Assembly (NCBI GenBank): GCA_050255815.1
Contig: JBLMVJ010000014.1
Location: 54,582 to 118,581, forward strand
Direction: 5' to 3'
Length of the DNA stretch: 64,000 nucleotides
DNA from: JAGORM01 sp050255815
GTDB taxonomy: Bacteria; Patescibacteriota; Microgenomatia; Levybacterales; GWA1-39-11
Below the pieces are notes generated by a model. It was given only the letters and a program-made list of their open reading frames with translations, was not told where the DNA came from and did not search any database. A program made the position numbers and the translations under genes. This document shows, piece after piece, positions 15,320 to 22,485 of the stretch; position 1 is the stretch's first letter, and the number at the start of each line of letters is the position of its first letter.

Positions 15320-16420
15320 ATGAGCACAACAGCCGCAAAAACAACCATAAAAAGTGACCGCGTTGCCAGCCTTCTGGCAGCAGCAAAGAAAAAAGGCTAT
15401 ATATCCCAAGATGAAATCTTAACCTCCTTCCCAAAACCTGAAGAGCATATCCAGGATTTAGATTTTCTCTATGACCAGCTCATTAAGAAAAATGTAGATA
15501 TTTTTGAGACGGTAGAGGAAGAAAAGGAAAACCAGAAATCTATAGAGGACCTGGAAAAAGAGCTGGAAGCACTGAACATTATCCAGGGTGGCGCAGTGAC
15601 TGACCCGGTCAGGATGTACCTCAAGGAAATAGGCCGTATTCCGCTTTTGACCTTTGAACAGGAAGTAGACCTGGCAAAGAGGCTGGAAAAAGGTGATATG
15701 CGCGCACGTAAGAAACTCGTGGAGTCCAATTTAAGACTGGTGGTTTCTATTGCTAAAAAGTACGTGGGTCGCGGTATGACTTTACTCGATTTGATCCAGG
15801 AAGGGAACCAGGGACTGATACGCGCGGTAGAAAAGTATGACTGGAAAAAAGGTTTTAAGTTTTCTACCTACGCCACCTGGTGGATCAGGCAGGCTATTAC
15901 CCGCGCTATAGCAGACCAGGCCAGGACTATCCGTATCCCGGTCCACATGGTGGAAAATATTAATAGGTTTATGCGCGTGCAGAGAAAGTTAATGCAGGAG
16001 TTGGGACGCCAGCCTACCCCGGAAGAAATTTCAGATATTTTAGAAATTGACCCAGATAAAGCGCGGGAAATTATAAAGATTTCCCAGCAGCCTGCTTCTC
16101 TGGACACTCCGGTAGGGGATGAGGAAGATTCATATCTGGGAGACTTTATTTATGACATTACCGCACCTACACTTTTTGATACCGCATCCCGTGGCCTGTT
16201 AAAAGAACAGCTCGGCTCCGTGCTTTCAACATTATCTGACAGGGAGAGAAGAGTACTGGAAGAGCGGTTTGGCCTCAGAGACGGCAAGCCAAAGACTTTG
16301 GAAGAAGTGGGCCGTATGTTTGCGGTTACCCGTGAGCGTATTAGGCAGATAGAAGCAAAAGCACTGAGAAAATTAAGGCACCCAAGTCGTGGGAACAAAT
16401 TGAAAGACTACCTCGAGTAA
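15320..16420 (+). CDS. rpoD: Primary RNA polymerase sigma factor RpoD (sigma 70/A)
   Basis: This 366-residue primary sigma factor has a region 1.1-like N-terminus (LLAAAKKKGYISQDEI), region 1.2 (DPVRMYLKEIGRIPLLT), region 2 (NLRLVVSIAKKYVGRGM, FSTYATWWIRQAITRAIADQ), region 3 (RIPVHMVENINRF) and region 4 (LEEVGRMFAVTRERIRQIEAKALRKLRHP). It is the probable reader of the TATAAT-type promoters seen throughout the window. It follows dnaG. Two sigma-region-4-only paralogues lie directly downstream under their own promoter. Confidence 0.97.
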   Translation: MSTTAAKTTIKSDRVASLLAAAKKKGYISQDEILTSFPKPEEHIQDLDFLYDQLIKKNVDIFETVEEEKENQKSIEDLEKELEALNIIQGGAVTDPVRMYLKEIGRIPLLTFEQEVDLAKRLEKGDMRARKKLVESNLRLVVSIAKKYVGRGMTLLDLIQEGNQGLIRAVEKYDWKKGFKFSTYATWWIRQAITRAIADQARTIRIPVHMVENINRFMRVQRKLMQELGRQPTPEEISDILEIDPDKAREIIKISQQPASLDTPVGDEEDSYLGDFIYDITAPTLFDTASRGLLKEQLGSVLSTLSDRERRVLEERFGLRDGKPKTLEEVGRMFAVTRERIRQIEAKALRKLRHPSRGNKLKDYLE

Positions 16421-16440
16421 CCCGTGTTTCAGAACCTTCA

Positions 16441-16469
16441 TTGAAAAATACTTAATTTAGTCCTATAAT
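16441..16469 (+). promoter_or_regulatory. Promoter of the sigma-4-only gene pair
   Basis: TTGAAA (16441-16446), exactly 17 bp, TATAAT (16464-16469), ending 9 nt before ATG 16479. One of the best promoters in the window. Confidence 0.75.
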
Positions 16470-16478
16470 ACCTTCTTT

Positions 16479-17207
16479 ATGGCAAAACCGGAAGCGCAGC
16501 CACAGAACGGAAAGATTGACCCCAGGTACATATTAAGTGCCACGGTTGACCCTGCGTTCAAAGAAGCTTTTATTATGGCTCCCCGGCACCTTCAGTTCCC
16601 CACCAGAAACCAGTTTGCCTTTTTAAAAGGTATTATGGGTATTAATCCAAAAAAAGAACGGGTTGTTGTCCGGACTGTTACAGAATATACGGTCCAGACC
16701 CCGGGAGAAGGTGAGCGTCCTCTTACGTCTGCAGATGAAGAAGAAATTATAACAGCCGCGAAAAGACTTATAAATAATGGTGCAGGAGAAAAGCCCACCA
16801 AAAAGATAACTCTTGAGAAGGCGCTTGAACTCATGGAAGAGCAGGTTATGTACAGGGTGCCTATAAGCCTGCATACACCGCTGGGTGAGAGCCAAGAGAT
16901 GTTTTTAGAATCATTAGTAAGAGATAAAAGCGCAAAAGACCCGGAGACTGCAGTAGCAGACGCCATGCTCAGAGATGATTTGGAGGCAGCTATGCGCATT
17001 GCAAGTCTTACCCCAAGAGAAAAAGATGTCCTGAGAAAAAGGAATGGTGTTTATACCGGAGTGAGCAGAACTTTAGATGAGTTAGGTACGGAATATGGGA
17101 TAACCCGTGAACGGATACGCCAAATAGAGGCAAAAGCATACAATAAGATCAGGGGTAATTTTGCGGCAAGAAGAAAGTTGTTAGGATATTTATCACAACA
17201 CAAATAA
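16479..17207 (+). CDS. Sigma-region-4-only protein with novel N-terminal domain (paralogue 1)
   Basis: This 242-residue protein ends in a clear sigma70 region 4 helix-turn-helix: LTPREKDVLRKRNG, then LDELGTEYGITRERIRQIEA and KAYNKIRG. It has no region 2 and therefore should not recognise a -10 box or melt DNA. Residues about 8-60 form a domain shared with the next gene (KIDPRYIL, FPTRNQFAFLKGIMGINP). The middle is helical and variable. A protein of this shape could bind the RNA polymerase beta-flap or a -35-like element as a regulator. It is expressed from a strong promoter directly after rpoD and probably co-transcribed with its paralogue 6 bp downstream. Confidence 0.75.
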   Translation: MAKPEAQPQNGKIDPRYILSATVDPAFKEAFIMAPRHLQFPTRNQFAFLKGIMGINPKKERVVVRTVTEYTVQTPGEGERPLTSADEEEIITAAKRLINNGAGEKPTKKITLEKALELMEEQVMYRVPISLHTPLGESQEMFLESLVRDKSAKDPETAVADAMLRDDLEAAMRIASLTPREKDVLRKRNGVYTGVSRTLDELGTEYGITRERIRQIEAKAYNKIRGNFAARRKLLGYLSQHK

Positions 17208-17213
17208 GAAATT

Positions 17214-17903
17214 ATGACACAAGAAACAGGGAAACATATTGGTAAAGTTGATCAAAGGTATGTGTTGCCAAAAGACGGATTAGACGAAAGGTTTAAGGAA
17301 TCTTTTATAACGGCCCCATCCCACCTGGAATTCCCAACCAGAAACCATTACGCTTTTCTGGAAGGAGTAATAGGGATAAACCCTGCTCAGGAGCGTGTGC
17401 TCCCGGGTACCATTGTGGATACATGGAAACAGGGAATTATACAGGGAAATGGGAACTGGAGATTTATGAGCCCCGCAGACAAAAGGGAGTTTATGAACGC
17501 GGCAAAAGCTATTACCAATGACCGGGTTCCGGTACCTGATATAGATACAGCCCTGAGAATATTAGGTGATCAGGTTTATATGGTAACAGATGTGAGTCTG
17601 GACAAGCCAGCAGGAGACACTACAAAAGGTACAACCCTCATGGATTTAATTGACATTCCTGATACTTCCGACCCTGTGAAAAAAACTCTCTCTGCAGAAG
17701 ATATAGAAGAGTTATTGGCAGAGTTAACGCCCAGGGAAGCAGACGTGCTGCGTAAAAGGCAGAGTATGACCCAGGAAGAAATTGGCAGGGAATACGGGGT
17801 AACCAAGCAAAGGATTGATCAAATTGAGAAAAAAGCCTACAGAAAGTTGAGGCAGCCCCACTTAAGAGAGAAAGTAGTTTCTTTGATGGAAAGGATCTCC
17901 TAA
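17214..17903 (+). CDS. Sigma-region-4-only protein with novel N-terminal domain (paralogue 2)
   Basis: This 229-residue protein is a paralogue of the previous gene product. The same N-terminal domain is present (GKVDQRYVLP, FPTRNHYAFLEGVIGINP) and the same C-terminal sigma region 4 (LTPREADVLRKRQSMTQEEIGREYGVTKQRIDQIEKKAYRKLRQP). In the recognition helix RERIRQIEAKA of RpoD is changed to KQRIDQIEKKA, so its DNA contacts probably differ. The central part has no similarity that I can see. There is no obvious Shine-Dalgarno sequence in the 6-bp gap. Function unknown; a transcription regulator is the best inference. Confidence 0.75.
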   Translation: MTQETGKHIGKVDQRYVLPKDGLDERFKESFITAPSHLEFPTRNHYAFLEGVIGINPAQERVLPGTIVDTWKQGIIQGNGNWRFMSPADKREFMNAAKAITNDRVPVPDIDTALRILGDQVYMVTDVSLDKPAGDTTKGTTLMDLIDIPDTSDPVKKTLSAEDIEELLAELTPREADVLRKRQSMTQEEIGREYGVTKQRIDQIEKKAYRKLRQPHLREKVVSLMERIS

Positions 17904-17918
17904 CCCCTCCCCAATTAC

Positions 17919-18764
17919 TTAGTGCACCAGGAGTACTCCAATAAAAACCAGAACTGATGCAATAAGTTTTTTTAAAAGATTATCCTTTTCCCGTAATAGT
18001 ATGGCTGCCAGAATAACCGTTACTACCACTTGAGTCTGGCCTATGGTACTGACCTGGGAAACCTGGGCTTTTTGTATGGCAAAATAATACGCATATGCCT
18101 GGGTACAACTGAAAAAGACCAGCGGTAGCATCTTTTTTAAAAAAGATCTATCAGTTGCCACCTGCCATTTCTTAACAGCCTTGGGGTAACAAAATAGAAG
18201 GAGGACAAAAATTAATAGGTTAGCAATGGGCAGGTAAGACACTACATCATACGTTTTCAGGATTATTGCATCCAGGGAAACAGCCACCCCATAGAACAGT
18301 GCGACAATGAGTGCATAAGAAGTGCCGCTGTTAAATTTAAACCCCTTCTTAATATTGGCGACCAGCATAACTGACCCCAGGATTAAAATTGCACCCAGTA
18401 CTTTTTCAAAACCAAATATTTCCCTCAGGAAAAATACGGAAATAAGGATGGTTATAATCACCCTGACAGAAGTGAGGATGGTAACTTCTGAGGCCTCAAT
18501 TACTTTTAATGCCTTGAAAAGGAAAATGGTCCCAAATCCCCATAGCAGCGCAGAGAGAACAAAAAGTACCAAAGTCCAGCTTAATACGGGCAGTTTAAAT
18601 CCCAGGAATAGGGAAACAACGGAATATGCAATACTTAGGAAAAAGGCAAAAAGAATGGTGTAGAGAACCGGGTCGCTTTTATCATCCCTCATCAAAACCC
18701 TTTGGAGAATATTATAGATAGATACTGCAAAAACACTTATGAGGATAAGGCTAAACCAATCCAT
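17919..18764 (-). CDS. EamA/DMT-superfamily membrane transporter
   Basis: This 281-residue protein has about ten hydrophobic helices in two halves, as in the EamA (DMT) family of metabolite exporters. Typical patterns are LLWGFGTIFLFKALKVIEASEVTIL in the first half and FSCTQAYAYYFAIQKAQVSQVSTIGQTQVVVTVILAAILLREKD in the second, ending LIASVLVFIGVLLVH. The substrate is unknown. ATG 18764 is preferred to the in-frame TTG at 18770, because an extended -10 box TGATATAAT ends 6 nt before it. It is convergent with the sigma-4 pair and divergent from the secreted protein gene. Confidence 0.88.
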   Translation of the reverse strand: MDWFSLILISVFAVSIYNILQRVLMRDDKSDPVLYTILFAFFLSIAYSVVSLFLGFKLPVLSWTLVLFVLSALLWGFGTIFLFKALKVIEASEVTILTSVRVIITILISVFFLREIFGFEKVLGAILILGSVMLVANIKKGFKFNSGTSYALIVALFYGVAVSLDAIILKTYDVVSYLPIANLLIFVLLLFCYPKAVKKWQVATDRSFLKKMLPLVFFSCTQAYAYYFAIQKAQVSQVSTIGQTQVVVTVILAAILLREKDNLLKKLIASVLVFIGVLLVH

Positions 18765-18769
18765 ACACA

Positions 18770-18786
18770 AATTATATCAGAAGGTT
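18770..18786. repeat. 17-bp repeat, copy 1 (promoter of the EamA gene)
   Basis: AATTATATCAGAAGGTT occurs here and again at 19739-19755. On the minus strand it contains an extended -10 box, TGATATAAT (18771-18779), which ends 6 nt before the EamA ATG. Confidence 0.6.
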
Positions 18787-18827
18787 TATTGAAGGTAAGA
18801 ATTTGCTCATGCACCGGAATGATTCCT

Positions 18828-18843
18828 TGTGATAAAAATCACT
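18828..18843. promoter_or_regulatory. CRP/FNR-like operator candidate
   Basis: TGTGATAAAAATCACT fits TGTGA-N6-TCACx, with the perfect inner dyad GTGAT/ATCAC. It lies about 20 bp upstream of the -10 box (TATAAA, 18865-18870) of the 18877 gene. A similar site occurs at 23905. Confidence 0.4.
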
Positions 18844-18864
18844 GATATAAAAGTAATTTTTCAA

Positions 18865-18870
18865 TATAAA
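18865..18870 (+). promoter_or_regulatory. -10 box of the 18877 gene
   Basis: TATAAA ending 6 nt before ATG 18877. The -35 region is poor, which would fit activator dependence through the dyad at 18828. Confidence 0.45.
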
Positions 18871-18876
18871 TGACTT

Positions 18877-19545
18877 ATGAAATATATTATCGTTGTTTTG
18901 GTGCTAGCTCTGCTGGAGTTATCAGTTTCTACTGTTTTTGCACAAGGCGTTCACGCGCCCGGGACAGGGATTGTTAACCCCACTACAAAAGGTCAAAGTC
19001 AGGGGACAGGAAATGCTTTGCAAGCGACACCCTCATTGAAAATTACCCCCACTCAAGACCAAGACAGGTTGAGGACATTTCTTAGAGACCAAGAGCAAGT
19101 CATGGACAAAGATAGGGATAGACTACAAGAAAAAGATAAAATTATGCAGCAGGATCAAGACCGAACAATGCTTGGAGCAAAAGTTTTGATTCAAGCAAGG
19201 GAAGATAATAATGAACTAGACTCTCAAGTAGAAAACCTGGCAACTCAAGTTAAGAATACAATACAAAATACTTTAAAATTGGAGCAACAAATTAGAGACC
19301 GTAACTTTTTAATGCGCCTTTTTTGGGGAGGAGATAAGAAGACCGGACAGGAACTTTATCAGATAACAACGCAAAACAAAGACCGTATCAGAGAAATGGA
19401 ACGATTGGTAGAAAGTTGCAACTGCAATGAAGAAACAAAAAATCTTCTACGTGAACAGTTAAGGATTATGGATCAGGAGCAAATGCGGTTGAATAATATG
19501 GCACAAGAAGAAATTAGAAAAAAGGGATTATTCTCTTGGTTTTAG
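18877..19545 (+). CDS. Secreted coiled-coil protein rich in Asp/Gln/Arg
   Basis: This 222-residue protein has a clear signal peptide (MKYIIVVLVLALLELSVSTVFA-Q, cleavage expected near residue 22). After a Gly/Thr/Pro spacer there is a long, highly charged helical region (RTFLRDQEQVMDKDRDRLQE and similar) that should form coiled coils. A CNC pair occurs near residue 188 (ESCNCNEE) and the C-terminus is KKGLFSWF. I know no family for it. It probably acts at the outer face of the membrane or in the wall space. Possible control by a CRP/FNR-like regulator is inferred from the dyad upstream. Confidence 0.7.
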   Translation: MKYIIVVLVLALLELSVSTVFAQGVHAPGTGIVNPTTKGQSQGTGNALQATPSLKITPTQDQDRLRTFLRDQEQVMDKDRDRLQEKDKIMQQDQDRTMLGAKVLIQAREDNNELDSQVENLATQVKNTIQNTLKLEQQIRDRNFLMRLFWGGDKKTGQELYQITTQNKDRIREMERLVESCNCNEETKNLLREQLRIMDQEQMRLNNMAQEEIRKKGLFSWF

Positions 19546-19616
19546 ATCTCCCATTTTTAACTCCGCATGGTTGTAGATTAAATCTACCGGATTTTGAATA
19601 ATACTTGGGGAACCTT

Positions 19617-19736
19617 TTATTGAGCAGGAAGAAATTCAACAATCCACAGTTCTTGTTTTAAAGCGCCACTTATAGCATCATGAACTAACTCTCTGCGATT
19701 ATATGTAGAAATAACGATGCTTATTAAGGATGACAT
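19617..19736 (-). pseudogene. Remnant of a family 2 glycosyltransferase (N-terminal stub)
   Basis: A 39-codon minus-strand frame from ATG 19736 to TAA 19617-19619 begins MSSLISIVISTYNRRELVHDAISGAL, the start of a GT-A fold family 2 glycosyltransferase (SIxIxTYNR). It then breaks off into KQELWIVEFLPAQ and a stop. A real GT2 has over 200 residues, so this is debris from a deletion. An extended -10 box lies just upstream in the 17-bp repeat at 19739-19755. Adjacent sequence in 19546-19616 shows no gene. Confidence 0.65.
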
Positions 19737-19738
19737 GG

Positions 19739-19755
19739 AATTATATCAGAAGGTT
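19739..19755. repeat. 17-bp repeat, copy 2
   Basis: Identical to 18770-18786. It includes TGATATAAT on the minus strand, here in front of the glycosyltransferase stub. It may be a coincidence of promoter sequence or a trace of duplication. Confidence 0.5.
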
Positions 19756-19799
19756 CGTATAGTCCATGAAGAGGTGTTAAAAAATGAGGCTAATTTTAT

Positions 19800-19874
19800 T
19801 GGCTCCCCCGCGAGGATTCGAACCTCGAACCTTAAAGTTAACAGCTTTCTGCTCTACCATTGAGCTACAGGGGA
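19800..19874 (-). tRNA. tRNA-Asn (anticodon GTT)
   Basis: On the minus strand the acceptor stem TCCCCTG pairs with CGGGGGA (one T-G wobble), followed by discriminator G73 and an encoded CCA (19800-19802). D-stem GCTC/GAGC, T-stem CGAGG/CCTCG with loop TTCGAAT, and anticodon loop CTGTTAA with anticodon GTT read Asn. The anticodon stem has one mismatch at its base (G27-A43). Without CCA the gene spans 19803-19874. It is flanked by gene remnants on both sides. Confidence 0.93.
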
Positions 19875-19930
19875 ATGCTCATTCCATCTCAACTCTGCAG
19901 TTAAGATTCTTACGATTATACTCAATTACG

Positions 19931-19954
19931 CACAAAATTCCAATATCCTAATTT
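19931..19954. repeat. 24-bp direct repeat, copy 1
   Basis: The sequence beginning CACAAAATTCCAATATC and ending CTAATTT is perfectly repeated at 20759-20782. The two copies bracket about 800 bp that hold the 20003 and 20738 genes and the GH130 remnant, and each lies 50-62 bp before a start codon. Confidence 0.75.
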
Positions 19955-19986
19955 GGGGCGTAATGAGAACAAAGCATTATAGCCTT

Positions 19987-19995
19987 TGATATAAT
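19987..19995 (+). promoter_or_regulatory. Extended -10 promoter (TGATATAAT) of the 20003 gene
   Basis: TGA+TATAAT ending 7 nt before ATG 20003; no clear -35 box. Confidence 0.6.
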
Positions 19996-20002
19996 CCAAG
20001 AA

Positions 20003-20464
20003 ATGACCACAGAAGACGTATTAAAAATTGTGGATTACATTGCTACAGAATGTAATAGGTTAAAGAATAAGTACATAGAGAATTCTTTAGAGGCTGATTA
20101 TGTGTGTATATTTTCTCATAGTGAAGATGAATATAATCAGTTACTAGAGGTAGCTAAAACGTTAGGTAAAATTGCTACAGATACTCCCACAGGTCCAGTA
20201 TTTGCTTTTACCACCCGCCCAGAAACGGTTATGGGTAGTCCAAAACTGTTAAAAATCAGAAAGCCGGATGAAACCAGGGCACAGAGAGGAGACTTGGATC
20301 TAAATACAAATTATCCCGAGTTTAAGAAGAAGTATTTAAACAATAATGAGTTCACTCTTATAGTGAGGCCCGACTTTGAAATGATTGAGTTAAAAGATGA
20401 CTCTTTTGATGCGCTGCTTTATTTTTCAAGTATCCCACTCAGTAAGCAATTAGGGATAACATAG
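20003..20464 (+). CDS. Conserved-looking hypothetical protein (153 aa)
   Basis: A soluble 153-residue protein without signal peptide. A segment such as ADYVCIFSHSEDEYNQLLEV followed by DTPTGPVFAFTTRPETVMG looks like a folded alpha/beta domain, but I cannot name the family. The C-terminus ends LSKQLGIT. An extended -10 promoter supports the start. It lies inside the region bracketed by the 24-bp repeats, suggesting it may be a recent arrival. No function proposed. Confidence 0.65.
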   Translation: MTTEDVLKIVDYIATECNRLKNKYIENSLEADYVCIFSHSEDEYNQLLEVAKTLGKIATDTPTGPVFAFTTRPETVMGSPKLLKIRKPDETRAQRGDLDLNTNYPEFKKKYLNNNEFTLIVRPDFEMIELKDDSFDALLYFSSIPLSKQLGIT

Positions 20465-20471
20465 ACAGGAT

Positions 20472-20530
20472 TTAGGGGTTTGGGATGAGGGATACCAGGT
20501 GGTCTAGGAGTTCTTGGTAGTCACACATAG
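20472..20530 (-). pseudogene. Duplicated 3' tail of a GH130 gene
   Basis: Bases 20490-20530 match 21482-21522, the end of the intact GH130 gene, at 39 of 41 positions. Read in the same frame on the minus strand it encodes MCDYQELLDHLVSLI, identical to the C-terminus of that protein, then PNP and a stop. The rest of the gene is absent, so it is the scar of a duplication or of a lost second copy. It abuts the stop codon of the 20738 gene. Confidence 0.8.
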
Positions 20531-20531
20531 G

Positions 20532-20738
20532 CTATTCTTTGTGCTCAACTTTTAAGATTACATTCTTTTTCACCCCTGCAACCGCGGGAAGCAAATGGTT
20601 TAAGACCTGTTCAGCAGTCATCCTAAACTCTCTTCCCCTAGCTGAAATCTTTACCCACCCTTCTTTATCCCTAAAATAACGTTCAGTGAAGTTTTTAGTT
20701 CCTATAAAAATGGTATAGCAGTCATTTGTCAGCTTCAT
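20532..20738 (-). CDS. Small hypothetical protein (68 aa)
   Basis: A 68-residue basic protein (MKLTNDCYTIFIGTKNFTERYF, then a strand-rich middle GWVKISARGREFRMTAEQVLNHLLPA). It is predicted to be a small alpha/beta domain without membrane segment. The family is not recognised. A TGC-extended TAAAAT -10 box (20745-20753) ends 6 nt before the ATG. It lies between the GH130 scar and the second 24-bp repeat. Confidence 0.6.
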   Translation of the reverse strand: MKLTNDCYTIFIGTKNFTERYFRDKEGWVKISARGREFRMTAEQVLNHLLPAVAGVKKNVILKVEHKE

Positions 20739-20758
20739 GCTTTGATTTTAGCACAGGA

Positions 20759-20782
20759 CACAAAATTCCAATATCCTAATTT
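20759..20782. repeat. 24-bp direct repeat, copy 2
   Basis: Perfect copy of 19931-19954; see that entry. It lies in the divergent gap between the 20738 and 20844 genes. Confidence 0.75.
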
Positions 20783-20843
20783 CATAAATCTAAAACATCT
20801 TAGGTCTCAGATTCCCTTCAGGACTTTATTATAATCTCTTGGA

Positions 20844-21431
20844 ATGAGAAGAATTATTACCACTACCATGATTACGCTGGATGGTGTTATGCAAGCTCCT
20901 GGTGTTTCTAAAGAAGATGAGAGTGAAGGTTTCAAATACGGAGGATGGCAGGTGGGGTGGGATAAAGAAGCAGACGCAATAACAGACAGAATTCAAGCAG
21001 AACCTTTGGACCTACTCTTTGGAAGACGTACTTATGATATTTTTGCCGGATATTGGCCGCACCATGAAGATGAACCACATTGGGGAAAACCGTATAGTAA
21101 GGCGAAAAAGTATGTAGTTTCTCATAAGCCGGTTAAGCTACCATGGAAAAACTCCCAACTTATCTCAGGAGATGTTGTGGGTGAAATTAAAAAACTAAAG
21201 GATTCAAATGGTCCAAACCTTTGGGTGTGGGGCAGTAGCTCTCTTATTCAAACACTGCTTAAAAATAACCTCATTGATAGAATGTATCTCTGGATATTTC
21301 CCCTTACTATTGGTACTGGTAAAAAACTATTCGCAGAAGGCACAATTCCGGAGCGCTTTAAAATGGTGGATGGGAAAATTACCTCAAACGGTATTATATT
21401 TGCAGCCTATGAACCATCAACTCCTCTTTAG
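20844..21431 (+). CDS. RibD C-terminal/dihydrofolate reductase family protein
   Basis: This 195-residue protein has the fold shared by bacterial dihydrofolate reductase and the reductase domain of RibD. It starts MRRIITTTMITLDGVMQAPG, has the family pattern LLFGRRTYDIFAGYW, then LWVWGSSSLIQTLLKNNLIDRMYLW and TIGTGKKLFAEG. NADPH-dependent reduction is the known activity of the superfamily; the substrate is not predictable. TATAAT (20830-20835) ends 8 nt before the ATG. A second, more distant member is at 34145. Confidence 0.85.
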   Translation: MRRIITTTMITLDGVMQAPGVSKEDESEGFKYGGWQVGWDKEADAITDRIQAEPLDLLFGRRTYDIFAGYWPHHEDEPHWGKPYSKAKKYVVSHKPVKLPWKNSQLISGDVVGEIKKLKDSNGPNLWVWGSSSLIQTLLKNNLIDRMYLWIFPLTIGTGKKLFAEGTIPERFKMVDGKITSNGIIFAAYEPSTPL

Positions 21432-21466
21432 CAGCTGAAGCATTAAATAAGGTTGAAGCCTTGATT

Positions 21467-22441
21467 TCATTCCTGAATTAAGGATACAAGGTGGTCTAGG
21501 AGTTCCTGGTAGTCACACATAGCTAGGCAGATTCCCTGGTCACCGCTTCCGTAGTATACATAGAGATTTTCCCCGTATACCACTGCGCCTTCCGGAAACG
21601 CCACATGGTTTACTATGCCATGCAGTTCCCGCTCTGTCTCCGGTTTTAACACATGGTCCACATTTGCCAGGATCTTCCGGGGATTATGTAAATCCAGGAG
21701 AGCCGCGCTAATGGACCACTCCGGGTGGTTTCCCACTTTACTGATAGCGCTATAGATAAAAAGCCACCCGTGCGGAGTTTTAATAGGCACCGCACCTACT
21801 TCATTTCCCCGGTCCTCAGTTGGCTTCATCACTACATATTCTTCATATTCTTCATTTACTATCCTATTCATCCGTTCTTTTGAAGGGTAGAAGAGGTCAT
21901 ACAGGTCATCAAACTGCGCCATCATGATGGTTGCCTTAGGGCTTTCCAGTTCAAAGGTAAAGAGCATAGTGTACTTCCCGTTAATTTTTTCCGGGAACAG
22001 GCAGGCAGCTTTAGAGAAAAGGTCCGGTCCTATAATTCCGTGTTTATTCCAGTGGATAAAATCCTTGCTGGTTGCCAGTGCAATCCTTACCTTTTGCTCA
22101 TGGCCTGCGCCGCCTACAGCCGTGTAGTAGAGATAGTAGACGCCATCTATCTTTGTCACCCGCGGGTCTTCGCACCCCAGGCCGTTTTCATAACTTTCCG
22201 TAGGGGAAATAAGCGGCTCTTCAAACCGGTCAAAATGCATACCGTCCACGCTTTCTGCGTATCCCAGGGAAGACATATACGCGCCTTCTATATCAGGATG
22301 CACGTCATTTGTAGCCCTATAAATCATGCGGAAAAAGCCGTTTTCATAAATGACCCCGGGGTTTAAGACCGACCCTTTTTCCCAATCATGGGACGGATCA
22401 CGCTCTATGATGGGATCCCCCCTAAACCGTCTTAATTTCAT
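21467..22441 (-). CDS. GH130 family beta-mannoside phosphorylase/hydrolase (single domain)
   Basis: This 324-residue five-bladed beta-propeller of family GH130 acts on beta-linked mannosides, usually by phosphorolysis to mannose-1-phosphate. Motifs are RFRGDPIIERD at the start, VLNPGVIYENGFFRMIYRA, GCEDPRVTKIDGVYYLYYTA with the catalytic-type Asp, and CLFPEKINGKYTMLF. ATG 22441 is preferred over the in-frame TTG at 22489 because a promoter ends 7 nt before it. The upstream gene is GH125, ending 44 bp away, so the pair is probably one mannoside-processing unit. There is no signal peptide. Confidence 0.9.
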   Translation of the reverse strand: MKLRRFRGDPIIERDPSHDWEKGSVLNPGVIYENGFFRMIYRATNDVHPDIEGAYMSSLGYAESVDGMHFDRFEEPLISPTESYENGLGCEDPRVTKIDGVYYLYYTAVGGAGHEQKVRIALATSKDFIHWNKHGIIGPDLFSKAACLFPEKINGKYTMLFTFELESPKATIMMAQFDDLYDLFYPSKERMNRIVNEEYEEYVVMKPTEDRGNEVGAVPIKTPHGWLFIYSAISKVGNHPEWSISAALLDLHNPRKILANVDHVLKPETERELHGIVNHVAFPEGAVVYGENLYVYYGSGDQGICLAMCDYQELLDHLVSLIQE

Positions 22442-22448
22442 AATAATT

Positions 22449-22478
22449 ATTGTAACAGTAATTTTGTTTAGTACACAA
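22449..22478 (-). promoter_or_regulatory. Promoter of the GH130 gene
   Basis: TTGTGT (22473-22478), 18-bp spacer, TACAAT (22449-22454) on the minus strand, ending 7 nt before ATG 22441. Confidence 0.55.
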
Positions 22479-22485
22479 GAGCAAC

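Noticed and set aside
19800..20782. Integrated mobile element at tRNA-Asn
   Set aside because: There are direct repeats and debris nearby, but the 24-bp repeat is not a copy of the tRNA 3' end, and no integrase or transposase gene is present. Kept only as a hotspot observation.
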